DNA from: Sphaerospermopsis sp. SIO1G1
Lineage (GTDB): Bacteria > Cyanobacteriota > Cyanobacteriia > Cyanobacteriales > Nostocaceae
Assembly: GCA_010672785.1 (NCBI GenBank)
Contig: JAAHFX010000002.1
Span: forward strand, 427,268 to 491,267
Direction of reading: 5' to 3'
DNA: 64,000 bases
The notes below the pieces were generated by a model. That model had not been told where the DNA came from and did no database searches. It saw nothing but the letters and a program-made list of their open reading frames with translations. The position numbers and the translations under genes are program-made. Position 1 is the first letter of the stretch. Every line of letters starts with the position of its first letter. This document shows, in pieces, positions 37,199-46,640 of the stretch.

Positions 37199-37834
37199 TT
37201 AGGTTTTAATAAAAATTGCTCGATACACAGGTTCACCTTTATTTTGTGTAGCAATTTCCCTCTCTGTAGGAATAGTTAGAGGATTTTCTGCTAACCATTT
37301 TTCTGTACCCACTTTTGCAAAAGCAGAATTTTCATGGAAGCGATCGCACATTTCCATCGCGATAAATTCTTGATCAGATTGCAAAAATACAACACCACTA
37401 ACAGCTAAATAATTGGCTAATTCAGTCACTAATTCTGGTTGCACTACTCGCCTCTTAGCATGACGAGTTTTAAACCAAGGATCGGGAAATTGAATGGATA
37501 CTCTTTGTAAAATTCCTGGCTGCAAAGTAGATAAAATAGGTTGCAAAGAATTATTGACATTACAAAACAAATAGTGCAAATTACTTAAATTTAATTCCTT
37601 TACTAATCTGTTTGCTTCTATTACCAAAGTTTCTCGAATTTCCAAACCTAAAAAATTCCAATCTTTTTCTACCTCTGCCATCTTCAGTAAAAATCTTCCC
37701 CTCGCACATCCAATATCTAAGTGTAGGGGTTGATTTGATTGAGAGTAAATTTTTTCCCATTCTGGGGGATCAACGGGAGTTTGGAACTTTTTCGATAGGG
37801 GGTTAACGTGTTGACGAACTCGAACTACAGACAT
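37199..37834 (-). CDS. trmB: tRNA (guanine-N7-)-methyltransferase
   Basis: TrmB methylates G46 of the tRNA variable loop using S-adenosylmethionine. From the ATG complementary to 37832-37834 the protein is 211 residues and starts MSVVRVRQHVNPLSKKF, as other cyanobacterial members do; a Met five codons upstream is less likely. SAM-binding LDIGCARGRFLL is near residue 40 and the catalytic region VSIQFPDPWFKTRHAKRR near 120-137. It is followed, on the other side of an empty spacer, by the receiver-kinase gene in convergent orientation. Confidence 0.95.
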   Translation of the reverse strand: MSVVRVRQHVNPLSKKFQTPVDPPEWEKIYSQSNQPLHLDIGCARGRFLLKMAEVEKDWNFLGLEIRETLVIEANRLVKELNLSNLHYLFCNVNNSLQPILSTLQPGILQRVSIQFPDPWFKTRHAKRRVVQPELVTELANYLAVSGVVFLQSDQEFIAMEMCDRFHENSAFAKVGTEKWLAENPLTIPTEREIATQNKGEPVYRAIFIKT

Positions 37835-37965
37835 TATTAAAATTCCCACAACTGAGATTCTATATAATAAAATTTTAAAATAAATGTATAAAAATATTAA
37901 GTCTAACCGTTATTACGTAACTAGATAAAGCAAAGGTTATACCCTTATAAAAGGAAAAGTTGTTT

Positions 37966-38016
37966 CAGTTATCAGTTAGCAGTTATCAGTTAGCAGTTAT
38001 CAGTTAGCAGTTATCA
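37966..38016. repeat. Heptamer array (CAGTTAT/CAGTTAG)n
   Basis: Alternating CAGTTAT and CAGTTAG units form about seven heptamers in the divergent gap between trmB and the phosphoesterase. They lie about 60 bp before the latter's start codon and may fall inside its 5' untranslated region. The unit is the same as in the arrays near 61046 and 63652. Confidence 0.85.
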
Positions 38017-38077
38017 AATTTTGACTGCTGACATAAAAATAAAATTTGCAATTTTGTTTAAACATTTTTAAAATTTC

Positions 38078-39187
38078 ATGAATATCAATTTTCGTTTTGC
38101 CATAATTAGTGACTTACACATTGCACTACCCCAAACAATTTGGGATCATCCCAACAGATTCCATTTAGTAGAAGTTAGTATTCCCGCCCTGGAAAGCGTT
38201 TTAGAACATTTAACCCAACTCGATTTAGATTTTCTCTTAATTCCTGGAGACTTAACTCAGCATGGTGAACCTGAAAATCATCGCTGGTTAGCAAAAAGAT
38301 TATCTCAGTTACCTTTTCCCACTTATGTTGTTCCTGGTAATCATGATGTTCCCGTCTTTTTAGCTAATGAACAATCAATTGCTTGCCATGATTTCCCCTA
38401 TTATTATCATAAGTTTGGTTACGAAAATCCTCAACAGCTTTATTACAGTTGTCCAATATTACCAGGAGTTAGACTTATTGGTCTAAATTCTAATTTGTTT
38501 GATCATGATGGTAAACAAATTGGACGTATAGATCAACAACAATTACAGTGGCTAGAAACAGAATTAGAAGAGACTCAAGATGAAACTGTTTTAGTCATGA
38601 TGCACCATAACATTGTTGAACATTTGCCTAACCAATTAAATCATCCGATGGCAAATCGTTATATGTTAGAAAATGCCCCAGAAGTTGTGAAACTGCTGCA
38701 TAAACATGAAGTTAAGCTTGTGTTTACTGGACACTTACATATTCAAGACGTAGCTTGTGCAGATGGTATTTATGACATTACCACTGGTTCATTAGTTAGT
38801 TATCCCCATCCATATCGAATTCTTGAATTTGAAAAAGATGATTCAGGAAAAGAATGGCTGCACATAGTATCTCATCGCGTTGACTCTTTGCCAGACTTTC
38901 CTAACTTGCAAAAATCTTCCAAACAATGGATGGGCGATCGCTCTTTCCCTTTTTTAATCAAGTTACTTACTTTGCCCCCATTAAATCTATCATTGACACA
39001 AGCCAAACAACTAGCCCCTGAATTAAGAGACTTTTGGGCAACTGTAGCTGATGGAGATGGAGTATTAGACTATCCCCACTTTCCTGTAGAAGTACGTCGC
39101 CACATTCAAATGTATGGTGCAATCAATCACAATGGTGATCATCATGCCATTGATAACAATAGTAAACTTCTACTAGGGAATTGGTGA
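38078..39187 (+). CDS. Metallophosphoesterase (CpdA/Icc-like)
   Basis: The 369-residue phosphoesterase has a complete metal site: SDLHIALP (D12, H14), PGDLTQHGEPENHRW (near 57-71), PGNHDVPVF (near 86), MMHHNIVEH and TGHLHIQDVA. It is closest in layout to cAMP-phosphodiesterase-like CpdA/Icc proteins but longer, with an extra C-terminal domain of about 110 residues. The last two codons and the stop (NW, TGA) are supplied by the TGACTGG heptamer array that begins at the 3' end, so the native C-terminus may have been altered. Substrate is not established. Confidence 0.85.
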   Translation: MNINFRFAIISDLHIALPQTIWDHPNRFHLVEVSIPALESVLEHLTQLDLDFLLIPGDLTQHGEPENHRWLAKRLSQLPFPTYVVPGNHDVPVFLANEQSIACHDFPYYYHKFGYENPQQLYYSCPILPGVRLIGLNSNLFDHDGKQIGRIDQQQLQWLETELEETQDETVLVMMHHNIVEHLPNQLNHPMANRYMLENAPEVVKLLHKHEVKLVFTGHLHIQDVACADGIYDITTGSLVSYPHPYRILEFEKDDSGKEWLHIVSHRVDSLPDFPNLQKSSKQWMGDRSFPFLIKLLTLPPLNLSLTQAKQLAPELRDFWATVADGDGVLDYPHFPVEVRRHIQMYGAINHNGDHHAIDNNSKLLLGNW

Positions 39188-39223
39188 CTGGTGACTGGTG
39201 ACTGGTGATTGGTGATTGGTGAT
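39184..39223. repeat. Heptamer array (TGACTGG/TGATTGG)n at a gene end
   Basis: Five to six units of TGACTGG then TGATTGG start inside the final codons of the phosphoesterase gene, and the first TGA is its stop codon. The unit is the one found upstream of cysE. Confidence 0.85.
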
Positions 39224-39305
39224 TAGGGAACAGAGAACAGTATTTGATGTACTGACAAGAAATAAATTAACCCAATCACCCTCACCACAATGAAAATTTT
39301 TTTCT

Positions 39306-39371
39306 CCCAGCACCCAGCACCCAGCACCCAGCACCCAGCACCCAGCACCCAGCACCCAGCACCCAGCACCC
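39306..39371. repeat. Heptamer array (CCCAGCA)n
   Basis: About nine perfect copies of CCCAGCA lie between the phosphoesterase and the FIST gene, close to the FIST stop codon. This GC-rich heptamer differs in composition from the AT-rich surroundings. Both strands are open through it (for example GAGCWVL repeats), but this is an artefact of the 7-base period, not coding. Confidence 0.9.
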
Positions 39372-39400
39372 TGCCTAATTTGAGAAATGCTATCTCATTC

Positions 39401-40609
39401 CTATCTTGGGCGACAAATCGTAAATACAGAAGTGTAACCATGTAGGAAAGTTTGACCGCTAACAGGCCCAATTTCTCCACCACAAAAGCAACCACCCATA
39501 GGAATATCGTCAAAATAACGACTAAATAATTGAGAGTCAAAATCGGGTTTACCATATAGCCCGACACCACGCCCCACACAACTAAACATTAAAGCAGCCA
39601 AAGGCGAAGAACCTGCACTGGATTGGTTTTGATACTCTTGTAAAAGCAATTCTAAATCTTCCGCAGAGGCTTGAGAATCACGTAAATGGAATTGTAATCT
39701 TTGTCCAGGACGAACACGATCTCCTATAGCGATCGCCCCAGCAGCGGGATCTACTCCTAATAAATTACGAATCAGAAAATCGCCCCGTTTTAAAGAAAGT
39801 TTAAACTCATCCATAGCCAAACCCACAAACAAAGAATGTTGGGCCAGCATTTTTTCTTCTTCACTCAAACCATCAATCAAATCCCGTAACACCTTGAGAG
39901 GTACTTGTTCATCCAGTTCCAAAATAATATTTCGTTCTGCTTTAGTTACTTGTAATGGCTCACCAATAGGTCGGCATCCCTGGGCCACAATGGTTTCCAT
40001 GACAATATCACCACTTAAAGCCACACCTACCGTACCTTGCCGATAAAGACGATCATGGCAAAACAAAGCAACTCGATCACTAGCAAAAGCACCACTAGCC
40101 TGTCCTCCAGCCACCACAGATCCAGGATAGGCAAAATCTAACCCTTGCAGCAAATCATTAGTACCAGCAGAAAAAGCACTAGAAAATAACAAAAACTGAG
40201 GAGCAGGTGATGGTGGTACACCCAACAAATCAACCCAAGCATCTGGGGAACTATCCAAATCTGGCAACTGATCCCCCATGACATGAAAAGAGCGGATCTC
40301 TACCCCAGGTAAATGAGCCAAAGTTAAACTAATCGCCGGTTCTGCCTCCACCTCTTGGGTTGGATGATCTGATTTTGCTCCCACCACACCAGCCGCACTA
40401 CAACCAACCAAAACAGGTACTGACAGCTTATCTGCCAACAATGGTAGAACTCGGGAATACTCACTAGTAAAAGCAGCAGAAATAAACACCAATGCTAAAT
40501 CCGCAGGTGCTGCCAAAGATGAAACAGCCTGTTGCACTACCTCTGTTACAGCTGTTTCCAAAGAATGATGGGTTGATAGGGCATTCGCCCACTGCATTTG
40601 GTTTGCCAT
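39401..40609 (-). CDS. FIST domain sensory protein
   Basis: The protein has a FIST N-terminal domain (about 5-230) and a FIST C-terminal domain (about 235-390), a sensory module for small ligands, possibly amino acids. I start it at the ATG complementary to 40607-40609 (MANQMQWANAL), which gives 402 residues; an upstream start would add 18 residues unlike homologues. Motifs include LVGCSAAGVVGA, GDIVMETIVAQGCRPIG and MFSCVGRGVGLYG, and near the C-terminus GGCFCGGEIGPV. No output domain is attached, so partners would be needed for signalling. Confidence 0.88.
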   Translation of the reverse strand: MANQMQWANALSTHHSLETAVTEVVQQAVSSLAAPADLALVFISAAFTSEYSRVLPLLADKLSVPVLVGCSAAGVVGAKSDHPTQEVEAEPAISLTLAHLPGVEIRSFHVMGDQLPDLDSSPDAWVDLLGVPPSPAPQFLLFSSAFSAGTNDLLQGLDFAYPGSVVAGGQASGAFASDRVALFCHDRLYRQGTVGVALSGDIVMETIVAQGCRPIGEPLQVTKAERNIILELDEQVPLKVLRDLIDGLSEEEKMLAQHSLFVGLAMDEFKLSLKRGDFLIRNLLGVDPAAGAIAIGDRVRPGQRLQFHLRDSQASAEDLELLLQEYQNQSSAGSSPLAALMFSCVGRGVGLYGKPDFDSQLFSRYFDDIPMGGCFCGGEIGPVSGQTFLHGYTSVFTICRPR

Positions 40610-41039
40610 AATTTTTTGACTTCTCTTGCGATTGAAGCTAATCTTTCCAGTAGTTTGATCCAAAAAATTACAGGTAAATAAGTGACAAACTTTATGAATA
40701 AATCCTGACTATTAGAGACTTTCAACTTCGTTACCTGTGAAGATTTCTCTGCTAACTGCTGTTAATGGGATAGCTACTCCCTATCATATTCATTAAAATA
40801 TTAAATATATTGTATTATTCTTTTTCTGTATTTACGCAGTCGGAAAATCTTAAAACATCAGTAAAAACAAAATATATGGATTTAATGTGCTGTATTAATA
40901 ATGTAATATCACGGTGCAAGTCTGACTGGGCAACTCAGTGGTTAAAATAGTAAGCTACAAATAGAGCAAAACTATCATCAACTGCAATTTTCGATTTTTT
41001 CTAACTCTGGTATAAACAACAAGTAAAGAGACAAACACA
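40610..41039. other. Intergenic region upstream of cp12
   Basis: The 430 bp between the divergent FIST and cp12 genes contain no recognised repeat or RNA gene. Regulatory sites for the light- or redox-controlled cp12 gene should be here, but I cannot point to a specific motif. A short open frame upstream of the FIST start is probably leader sequence. Confidence 0.5.
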
Positions 41040-41282
41040 ATGACAAACATTCAAGAAAAAACCAACAATATTAGCGAACAGATTCAAGACGAAATTCAAG
41101 AAGCTCGCAACGTCTGCGATACTTCTGGTGGTAACTCCGCAGAATGTGCTGCTGCTTGGGATGCTGTGGAAGAACTACAAGCGGAAGCATCTCACCGTCG
41201 TCAAACCAAACCCAAAAACTCTTTAGAGCAGTACTGTGATGATAACCCAGAAGCTGATGAATGTCGGATGTACGACGACTAA
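41040..41282 (+). CDS. cp12: Calvin cycle regulator CP12
   Basis: CP12 is a small, intrinsically disordered redox switch that ties GAPDH and phosphoribulokinase into an inactive complex in the dark. The 80-residue protein has two cysteine pairs (C26/C36 and C66/C75), the AWDAVEEL motif (39-46) between them, and the acidic C-terminus ending CRMYDD, which docks to GAPDH. It is full length. It lies alone, divergent from FIST. Both disulphides can form, so full redox control is expected. Confidence 0.97.
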   Translation: MTNIQEKTNNISEQIQDEIQEARNVCDTSGGNSAECAAAWDAVEELQAEASHRRQTKPKNSLEQYCDDNPEADECRMYDD

Positions 41283-41640
41283 TTCAATGCTTTGCTTCTA
41301 TCTCATTAGCGAATCTCATTTTTAGGACTTACGTAGGCGGCCTCCCCAACCCTCTTTCCTCCGTCACTGATATGTCAGTCTTAACCTTAACAACTGATTA
41401 GCTGAGAATATTGTCATACTCACCACCAAATTTTATTGGTTTAACAGAGACTTAGTATGTTACTTTGGACTTTAAACCTGTGGTGGTGAGTTGCTACTTA
41501 GGGTTTGCAGCAAAAAGTTATTTGTTAAGACTAGGGAACAGGGAACAGGGAAAAGAGAACAAGAAGACAGTTTTTCTTTGTTTTTGAACCACTAGGGAAG
41601 TTCCTTGGTAGTACGTTTGTGTCAATTGAAGTAATTTACC

Positions 41641-41812
41641 AAAAAACTGGGTCTAAAGCCCCCTCCTTCTGGGACAGCTTTCTGTTAGAGTAGTTCAAAC
41701 AGGCAGGACATTGTCTGTTGGGCTAGATAGTGTCAGACAGTGTAAACTGCAACTGTTGTTTGAACCCAGAATCCCCATTCTTTGAAGATGAGGAGTATGT
41801 AAATAATTGAAT
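41641..41812 (+). ncRNA. Orphan IS200/IS605 right end with omega-RNA-like fold
   Basis: Directly visible: nested complementary segments. GTTCAAAC (41693-41700) pairs with GTTTGAAC (41758-41765). Inside it, ACATTGTCTG (41708-41717) pairs with CAGACAGTGT (41734-41743), ten pairs with one G-U. A small hairpin ACAGCTTTCTGT is at 41674-41685. The right edge is GAATCCCCATTCTTTGAAGA with a following imperfect hairpin and GAGTATGTAA, which resembles the right ends of cyanobacterial IS200/IS605 elements. No tnpB frame lies upstream. Such right ends overlap the TnpB guide RNA (omega-RNA) in active elements. That this is transcribed or functional is inference. Confidence 0.5.
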
Positions 41813-41829
41813 ATTAAATCACAAAAACT

Positions 41830-42420
41830 ATGCCACAAGTTTGGTTTCGCCCCTATATCTGGATGGATTATAGATTAGCACTATTATTTACTCTATTTAT
41901 CCCAGTCATTCTCTTAATATGGGCATTTGTCCAAAGATCAGATGCAATACAACGTTTATTAAGAATTTATTGTCGCGTAGCAATTTTATCAGCAATCACA
42001 GTTTACTTATTCATTGGTGGATTACCAATAAGTTTTCTCTCCAGTTTAATGTCTCGTATTCTTATCCCCATTTCCTTATGGTTTTGGGTTGATCTGAATG
42101 ATGAAATAGACTACTTACCAAAAAGCCCTTTAAAACTATTTTTCACATCTTGGCGTTGGGCAATGACAGTTTACAGTTTTTTAGGTGCAATCAGTCTACT
42201 TCCATTTCTAAATTGTACTTTCTCAGGGACTGCTTTTAGATCATCTTTCTGCTCTGTTTGGAGTGAACCTTCCTTAATGTTTAAAGATTATTTTCATAAT
42301 AACAGTAAACCAGCTTTTCTTGGATTTCTAGGAATTGTTGCTTTAGTTATTTATGTGATCTACTTGAGTTATTTTGTATTTGTAAAACTTGGTAAGCATG
42401 GCAGATCAGCTACTCAATAA
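41830..42420 (+). CDS. DUF3177 membrane protein
   Basis: The 196-residue protein begins MPQVWFRPYIWMDYRLALLF, the usual opening of the cyanobacterial DUF3177 family. It has hydrophobic segments at about 17-35, 45-62, 68-88, 110-128 and 160-185. A motif of two prolines and WVDLNDEIDYLP precedes the fourth. The family function is unknown. Its start follows the IS605-like right end by 17 bp, so that remnant may supply its leader. The 547 bp upstream contain no other gene. Confidence 0.85.
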   Translation: MPQVWFRPYIWMDYRLALLFTLFIPVILLIWAFVQRSDAIQRLLRIYCRVAILSAITVYLFIGGLPISFLSSLMSRILIPISLWFWVDLNDEIDYLPKSPLKLFFTSWRWAMTVYSFLGAISLLPFLNCTFSGTAFRSSFCSVWSEPSLMFKDYFHNNSKPAFLGFLGIVALVIYVIYLSYFVFVKLGKHGRSATQ

Positions 42421-42623
42421 AAAGCAGTTATACCCTACTTTTATGCTAATTTGACACAAACATCAAAAAAAAATACAGAATAAGTATCTAAACAGTCTCT
42501 TCTTCCTTCTTCCCTTTGCGTTCTTCGTGCCTTCGTGGTTAGTTCATTTCCAGGTCTTGTTGAAACTAGAAATTCAAAAAAATCAACTTACACATTTGGG
42601 AGACTGCCAATTGATCAGGAATT

Positions 42624-42714
42624 AGGACTTAGATATTTTAATGAAAAGTTAGGATTTGAGATTGCTTCCTTTTGTCGCAATGACACTATTTGAAGTATAT
42701 TTTGCGTAATTCCT
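42624..42714 (+). repeat. 91-bp aggacttacgc-type MITE, second subtype
   Basis: A 91-bp element with AGGACTTAGA at the left and TTGCGTAATTCCT at the right. The interior GAGATTGCTTCCTTTTGTCG with CAATGACAC is shared with the copies at 59356 and 51751 (inverted), all 91 bp, and is unlike the basic subtype. It lies in the 533-bp gap before the DUF7734-like gene. The gap also contains an AC-rich short repeat near 42520. Nothing else was recognised. Confidence 0.75.
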
Positions 42715-42953
42715 GATGAACACATTTGGGCGTAAGATACTTTGATCAAAAAATTCTTAGATACTTATCTGTTTTGTCAGAAAACCCTACTTAAATTTAA
42801 TTGGGATATTGAATCCTAATAGTAACGATAATTTTTGCTCATAGGAAAAAGTGTGTCTTAACACTTACTAAAAAAAAGATAAAGTCTGTTCTAAAATCCC
42901 TAAGTTAATGATAAAAAAACAGGAGCTTAACTAAAATTAACAGTATTCTATTG

Positions 42954-43253
42954 ATGAATAGTTCAATTGGCAAAAGATTAGAACAGTACACCATTAAAAA
43001 ACCTCAAGAAGTCCTCCTCGTGACAGTAAATATAGGTGAAGAACAGGATAAAATTGCTGTTTTCAAAGGTTTTTCTAGCTCTTTGATGCGTCCTACTGCC
43101 TTTGATCCTGATGTTTCTGTATTTCCAGAGAATGCCATAATTGTGGCTATTGATCGTATAGCTAGTCCTTATAACCCTGAATCACCTCGTTATATTCAAC
43201 AAGGTATATCTTGGGAAACAATGGAAACTTTGTTATTAGAGTTAGGTGTTTAG
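42954..43253 (+). CDS. Small conserved protein (DUF7734-like)
   Basis: The 99-residue protein (from the ATG at 42954; a TTG three bases earlier is possible) has no membrane segment. Features are RLEQYTIKKPQEVLLVTVNI, a PTAFDPDVSVFPENAIIVAID stretch and a C-terminal ISWETMETLLLELGV helix. I recall this pattern from a small cyanobacterial/plastid family (DUF7734) of unknown function. It lies 3 bp from cbiD and is surely co-transcribed, which may point to a link with cobalamin synthesis. Confidence 0.65.
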   Translation: MNSSIGKRLEQYTIKKPQEVLLVTVNIGEEQDKIAVFKGFSSSLMRPTAFDPDVSVFPENAIIVAIDRIASPYNPESPRYIQQGISWETMETLLLELGV

Positions 43254-43256
43254 GTA

Positions 43257-44381
43257 ATGGGAACGGGTACTAATTCCGGATACACTCTCCCAGTTTTTGC
43301 TTGTGCTGCTGCTGTAGCTGCTTTACATTGGTTACATCATCGTCAAACCGTAAATGTTAGTTCAGTAAATTTAATTAACCCATCTAAAATAGTAGAAGTT
43401 CCTATTGAACAGGTGGCAGGAATTTCAGAAAACTCAGCCTTAGCAATTACTCGTAGTGATCCGGGTGATAATCTTGATTTGACTAAAAATACACCTGTTT
43501 GGGCAATGGTGACATTTTATGATGGAGAGGGAGAAAGAGTAGTTATTCAAGGAGGTGAAGGAATTGGTAGACAATTAAATCATGAAGGAAAAGCAGCTAT
43601 TTATGGTTATGCTCAAACATTGTTAACAGAGAATTTGGAACGAATGTTAATACCAGGGGAAAAAATAAAAGTCAACATCATTTTACCCGAAGGGCGATCG
43701 CTAGCTGTGCGTACTTCTAACTCTGCATTTGGTGTAGTTGATGGACTTTCTTTATTGGGAACATCTGGTATTTCTCAACCTTTGAGTACACCAGATCAGT
43801 TAACAGCTTTTCGTGATGATTTAAAAGCTAAAGCTAATCAGTTTAGTAGTCTAGTTTTTTGCATTGGTGAAAATGGTTTAGACTTAGCACGAAAATTAGG
43901 GATAAATCCTCAACAATTGGTAAAAACAGCTAATTGGTTAGGGCCTTTGTTAGTAGCAGCCAATTTATTAGGTGTCAAAGAAATTTTATTGTTTGGTTAT
44001 CACGGTAAACTCATGAAGTTAGCTGGTGGTATTTTTCACACCCATCATCATTTAGCTGATGGCCGACGAGAAATTTTAGCATCTCACTGTGCGCTGGCTG
44101 ATTTACCATATTCTGATATCCAGACAATTTTTCATAGTCCTACTGCTGAAGCTGCCTTAAAACATCTACGGAGTCTAGATCAGAGCAATGATAGCAATTG
44201 GACTGAGCAGATTTATCGTAGCATTGTCGAAACAATAGATTACCGCGCTCAGGAGTACATCAAAAGTCATAGTGATCGTCAACTTAACACCACAGTTTGC
44301 GGTTCAGTTGTTTTTGACCGCGATCGCCAAATTATAATTAACAGTAAAACTGGTTGTCTGTTAATGGATAAACTGTGTTAG
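43257..44381 (+). CDS. cbiD: Cobalt-precorrin-5B C1-methyltransferase
   Basis: CbiD methylates C1 of cobalt-precorrin-5B in the oxygen-independent cobalamin pathway. The 374-residue protein has the typical start SGYTLPVFACAAAVAAL, then AMVTFYDGEGERVVIQGGEG, and the signature GVVDGLSLLGTSGISQPLS near 160-178. LFGYHGKLMKLAGGIFHTHHH follows near 250. Length and motif order are complete. It follows the small conserved gene by 3 bp; guaA lies 636 bp downstream on the same strand. Confidence 0.95.
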   Translation: MGTGTNSGYTLPVFACAAAVAALHWLHHRQTVNVSSVNLINPSKIVEVPIEQVAGISENSALAITRSDPGDNLDLTKNTPVWAMVTFYDGEGERVVIQGGEGIGRQLNHEGKAAIYGYAQTLLTENLERMLIPGEKIKVNIILPEGRSLAVRTSNSAFGVVDGLSLLGTSGISQPLSTPDQLTAFRDDLKAKANQFSSLVFCIGENGLDLARKLGINPQQLVKTANWLGPLLVAANLLGVKEILLFGYHGKLMKLAGGIFHTHHHLADGRREILASHCALADLPYSDIQTIFHSPTAEAALKHLRSLDQSNDSNWTEQIYRSIVETIDYRAQEYIKSHSDRQLNTTVCGSVVFDRDRQIIINSKTGCLLMDKLC

Positions 44382-44451
44382 TTTAATACAAGTAATAATA
44401 AAAAACTCGGAATAATAAATAATTTTTTTAATTTTTTTGTTAAATTATATT

Positions 44452-44544
44452 AGGACTTACGCACAAGCTATGGAATGATCGAACCACAGAGGCACAGAGA
44501 ACACAGAGATATGAGGGTTACAAGATATATTTTGCGTAAGTCCT
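44452..44544 (+). repeat. aggacttacgc-type MITE, basic subtype
   Basis: A 93-bp element with AGGACTTACGCACAAGC at the left and TTGCGTAAGTCCT at the right. It lies directly beside a member of the third MITE family (44551-44753), so this 636-bp gap between cbiD and guaA is mostly repeat DNA. Confidence 0.8.
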
Positions 44545-44550
44545 AGATAT

Positions 44551-44753
44551 ATAATTAGGGCTGACTGCATAAATCGGAAACCTTTACAGGTAGAGTGTTT
44601 TAGGCTATTTTCAATTAAGAAACTGCAAGATATTTAAGGATCAGCACTTGAAAACTCTGCACTTTCGATAAAAACTCTTTCCTTACCAACTCTTTAAACT
44701 ACTCCCAGTTCCCTAGTATCCACAGATCACTTGTTGCTGCAAACCCTAATTAT
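44551..44753. repeat. agggtttgc-type MITE
   Basis: A 203-bp element bounded by ATAATTAGGGCTGACTGCA and GCTGCAAACCCTAATTAT, imperfect inverted repeats that share ATAATTAGGG. The interior contains CTTTACAGGTAGAG, as in the copy at 49155. It carries no open frame of note. Confidence 0.65.
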
Positions 44754-45017
44754 AAATCTTGCAATTAATAATAAGCCAAATTTATCTGCTTCATAGGTTT
44801 AGTGTATAGTTTTTGCCATCAATCAGCAATTTACGAACAAATAAAGTACACATCAAAGTCTTAATTAGTATTTTGAGGTGGATGAATCACTCACCTCTGT
44901 GTACCTAACAAAGATCAAGATTGCTGTATGGTTTTCTAACCATCACTAGCCTAAAAAGTCGGAAATGGTATCCGTATTTTTGTCCTAATTTATCCTCAAA
45001 GGTACACTTTCCCCATC

Positions 45018-46640
45018 ATGAACACAGCGGTGACTCTACCAACCGAAAACACATCTCCAAACCAAGAAGATACAACAAACCTCAACCGTCAAATAATCGT
45101 CATTTTAGATTTTGGTTCTCAATATTCAGAACTAATTGCTAGGCGTATTCGGGAAACTCAAGTATATTCTGAGGTTCTTTCCTACCGTACTACTGCCGAA
45201 CATTTACGCAAAATCAACCCCAAAGGAATTATCTTTTCTGGTGGTCCAAACTCAGTATACAGTGATCATGCTCCCCATTGTGATCCAGAAATTTGGAATT
45301 TAGGCGTTCCCATTTTAGGTGTGTGTTACGGAATGCAGTTAATGGTTAACCAACTGGGAGGAAAGGTTACCAAAGCTGAACGGGGCGAATATGGGAAAGC
45401 ATCATTGTACATAGATGATCCTACGGACTTATTAACTAACGTCGAAGAAGGAACAACCATGTGGATGAGTCATGGAGACTCAGTCACAACCATGCCATCT
45501 GGGTTTGAAGTGCTTGCACATACAGAAAATACACCCTGTGCAGCCATTGCTGATCATGAGAGAAAACTTTATGGTGTGCAGTTCCACCCAGAAGTAGTAC
45601 ATTCCATTGGTGGTTTAGCATTAATTCGTAACTTTGTTTACCATATCTGCAAGTGTGAACCTACTTGGACAACCGCAGCTTTTGTAGAAGAATCTATCCG
45701 AGAAATCCGTTCTAGAGTAGGAGATAAAAAAGTTTTATTAGCACTTTCTGGTGGTGTAGATTCTTCAACTTTGGCATTTTTACTGTATAAAGCCATTGGT
45801 GATCAATTAAACTGTGTGTTTATTGATCAGGGGTTTATGCGGAAGTTAGAACCAGAAAGATTGTTAAAAGTATTCCAAGAACAGTTTCATATCCCCGTAG
45901 AATATGTGAATGCACGCGATCGCTTTATTTCCGCCATTGCAGGAGTGACAGATCCTGAAGAAAAACGCCGGATCATCGGCCATGAATTTATCCGTGTGTT
46001 TGAAGAAACATCCAAACAATTAGGACATTTTGATTATTTGGCTCAGGGTACACTTTACCCAGATGTGATTGAATCGGCTGATACCAATGTTGATCCAAAA
46101 ACCGGTGAACGGGTAGCAGTAAAAATCAAGAGTCATCATAACGTTGGTGGTTTACCCAAGGATCTGAGATTTAAACTGGTTGAACCTCTGCGAAAACTAT
46201 TTAAAGACGAAGTTCGTAAAGTAGGACGTTCCATCGGTTTACCAGAAGAAATTGTCCAAAGACAACCATTCCCTGGGCCTGGTTTAGCAATTCGGATCTT
46301 AGGAGAAGTTACCGCAGATAGGTTAAATATTTTACGTGATGCTGATTTAATTGTCAGACAAGAAATTAACCAACGTGGCTTGTATCACGACTTTTGGCAG
46401 GCCTTTGCTGTTTTACTGCCTATCCGTAGTGTAGGTGTAATGGGTGACAAAAGAACATATGCTCACCCCATAGTTTTACGGATAGTAACCAGTGAAGATG
46501 GAATGACAGCGGATTGGGCCCGTGTACCTTATGATGTCCTAGAAGTAATTTCTAACAGGATTGTAAATGAGGTCAAAGGGGTTAACCGTGTGGTTTATGA
46601 TATCACTTCCAAACCACCTGGAACTATCGAATGGGAATAA
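45018..46640 (+). CDS. guaA: GMP synthase (glutamine-hydrolysing)
   Basis: GuaA converts XMP to GMP using glutamine and ATP, the last step of de novo guanylate synthesis. The 540-residue protein has the glutamine amidotransferase domain (about 25-215; nucleophile C103 in [19 protein letters not shown] near 200), the PP-loop ATPase ([12 protein letters not shown] near 243) and the C-terminal dimerisation domain ending PPGTIEWE. Length is standard. The N-terminal 22 residues before the amidotransferase domain vary between species. Confidence 0.97.
   Translation: MNTAVTLPTENTSPNQEDTTNLNRQIIVILDFGSQYSELIARRIRETQVYSEVLSYRTTAEHLRKINPKGIIFSGGPNSVYSDHAPHCDPEIWNLGVPILGVCYGMQLMVNQLGGKVTKAERGEYGKASLYIDDPTDLLTNVEEGTTMWMSHGDSVTTMPSGFEVLAHTENTPCAAIADHERKLYGVQFHPEVVHSIGGLALIRNFVYHICKCEPTWTTAAFVEESIREIRSRVGDKKVLLALSGGVDSSTLAFLLYKAIGDQLNCVFIDQGFMRKLEPERLLKVFQEQFHIPVEYVNARDRFISAIAGVTDPEEKRRIIGHEFIRVFEETSKQLGHFDYLAQGTLYPDVIESADTNVDPKTGERVAVKIKSHHNVGGLPKDLRFKLVEPLRKLFKDEVRKVGRSIGLPEEIVQRQPFPGPGLAIRILGEVTADRLNILRDADLIVRQEINQRGLYHDFWQAFAVLLPIRSVGVMGDKRTYAHPIVLRIVTSEDGMTADWARVPYDVLEVISNRIVNEVKGVNRVVYDITSKPPGTIEWE

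Noticed and set aside
39306..39371. Heptamer array considered as a CRISPR array
   Set aside because: The unit is seven bases with no spacers, and no cas gene lies in the window.
39173..39579. Minus-strand frames with GAGCWVL repeats
   Set aside because: The repeated peptide comes from the CCCAGCA heptamer array, which keeps all frames open.
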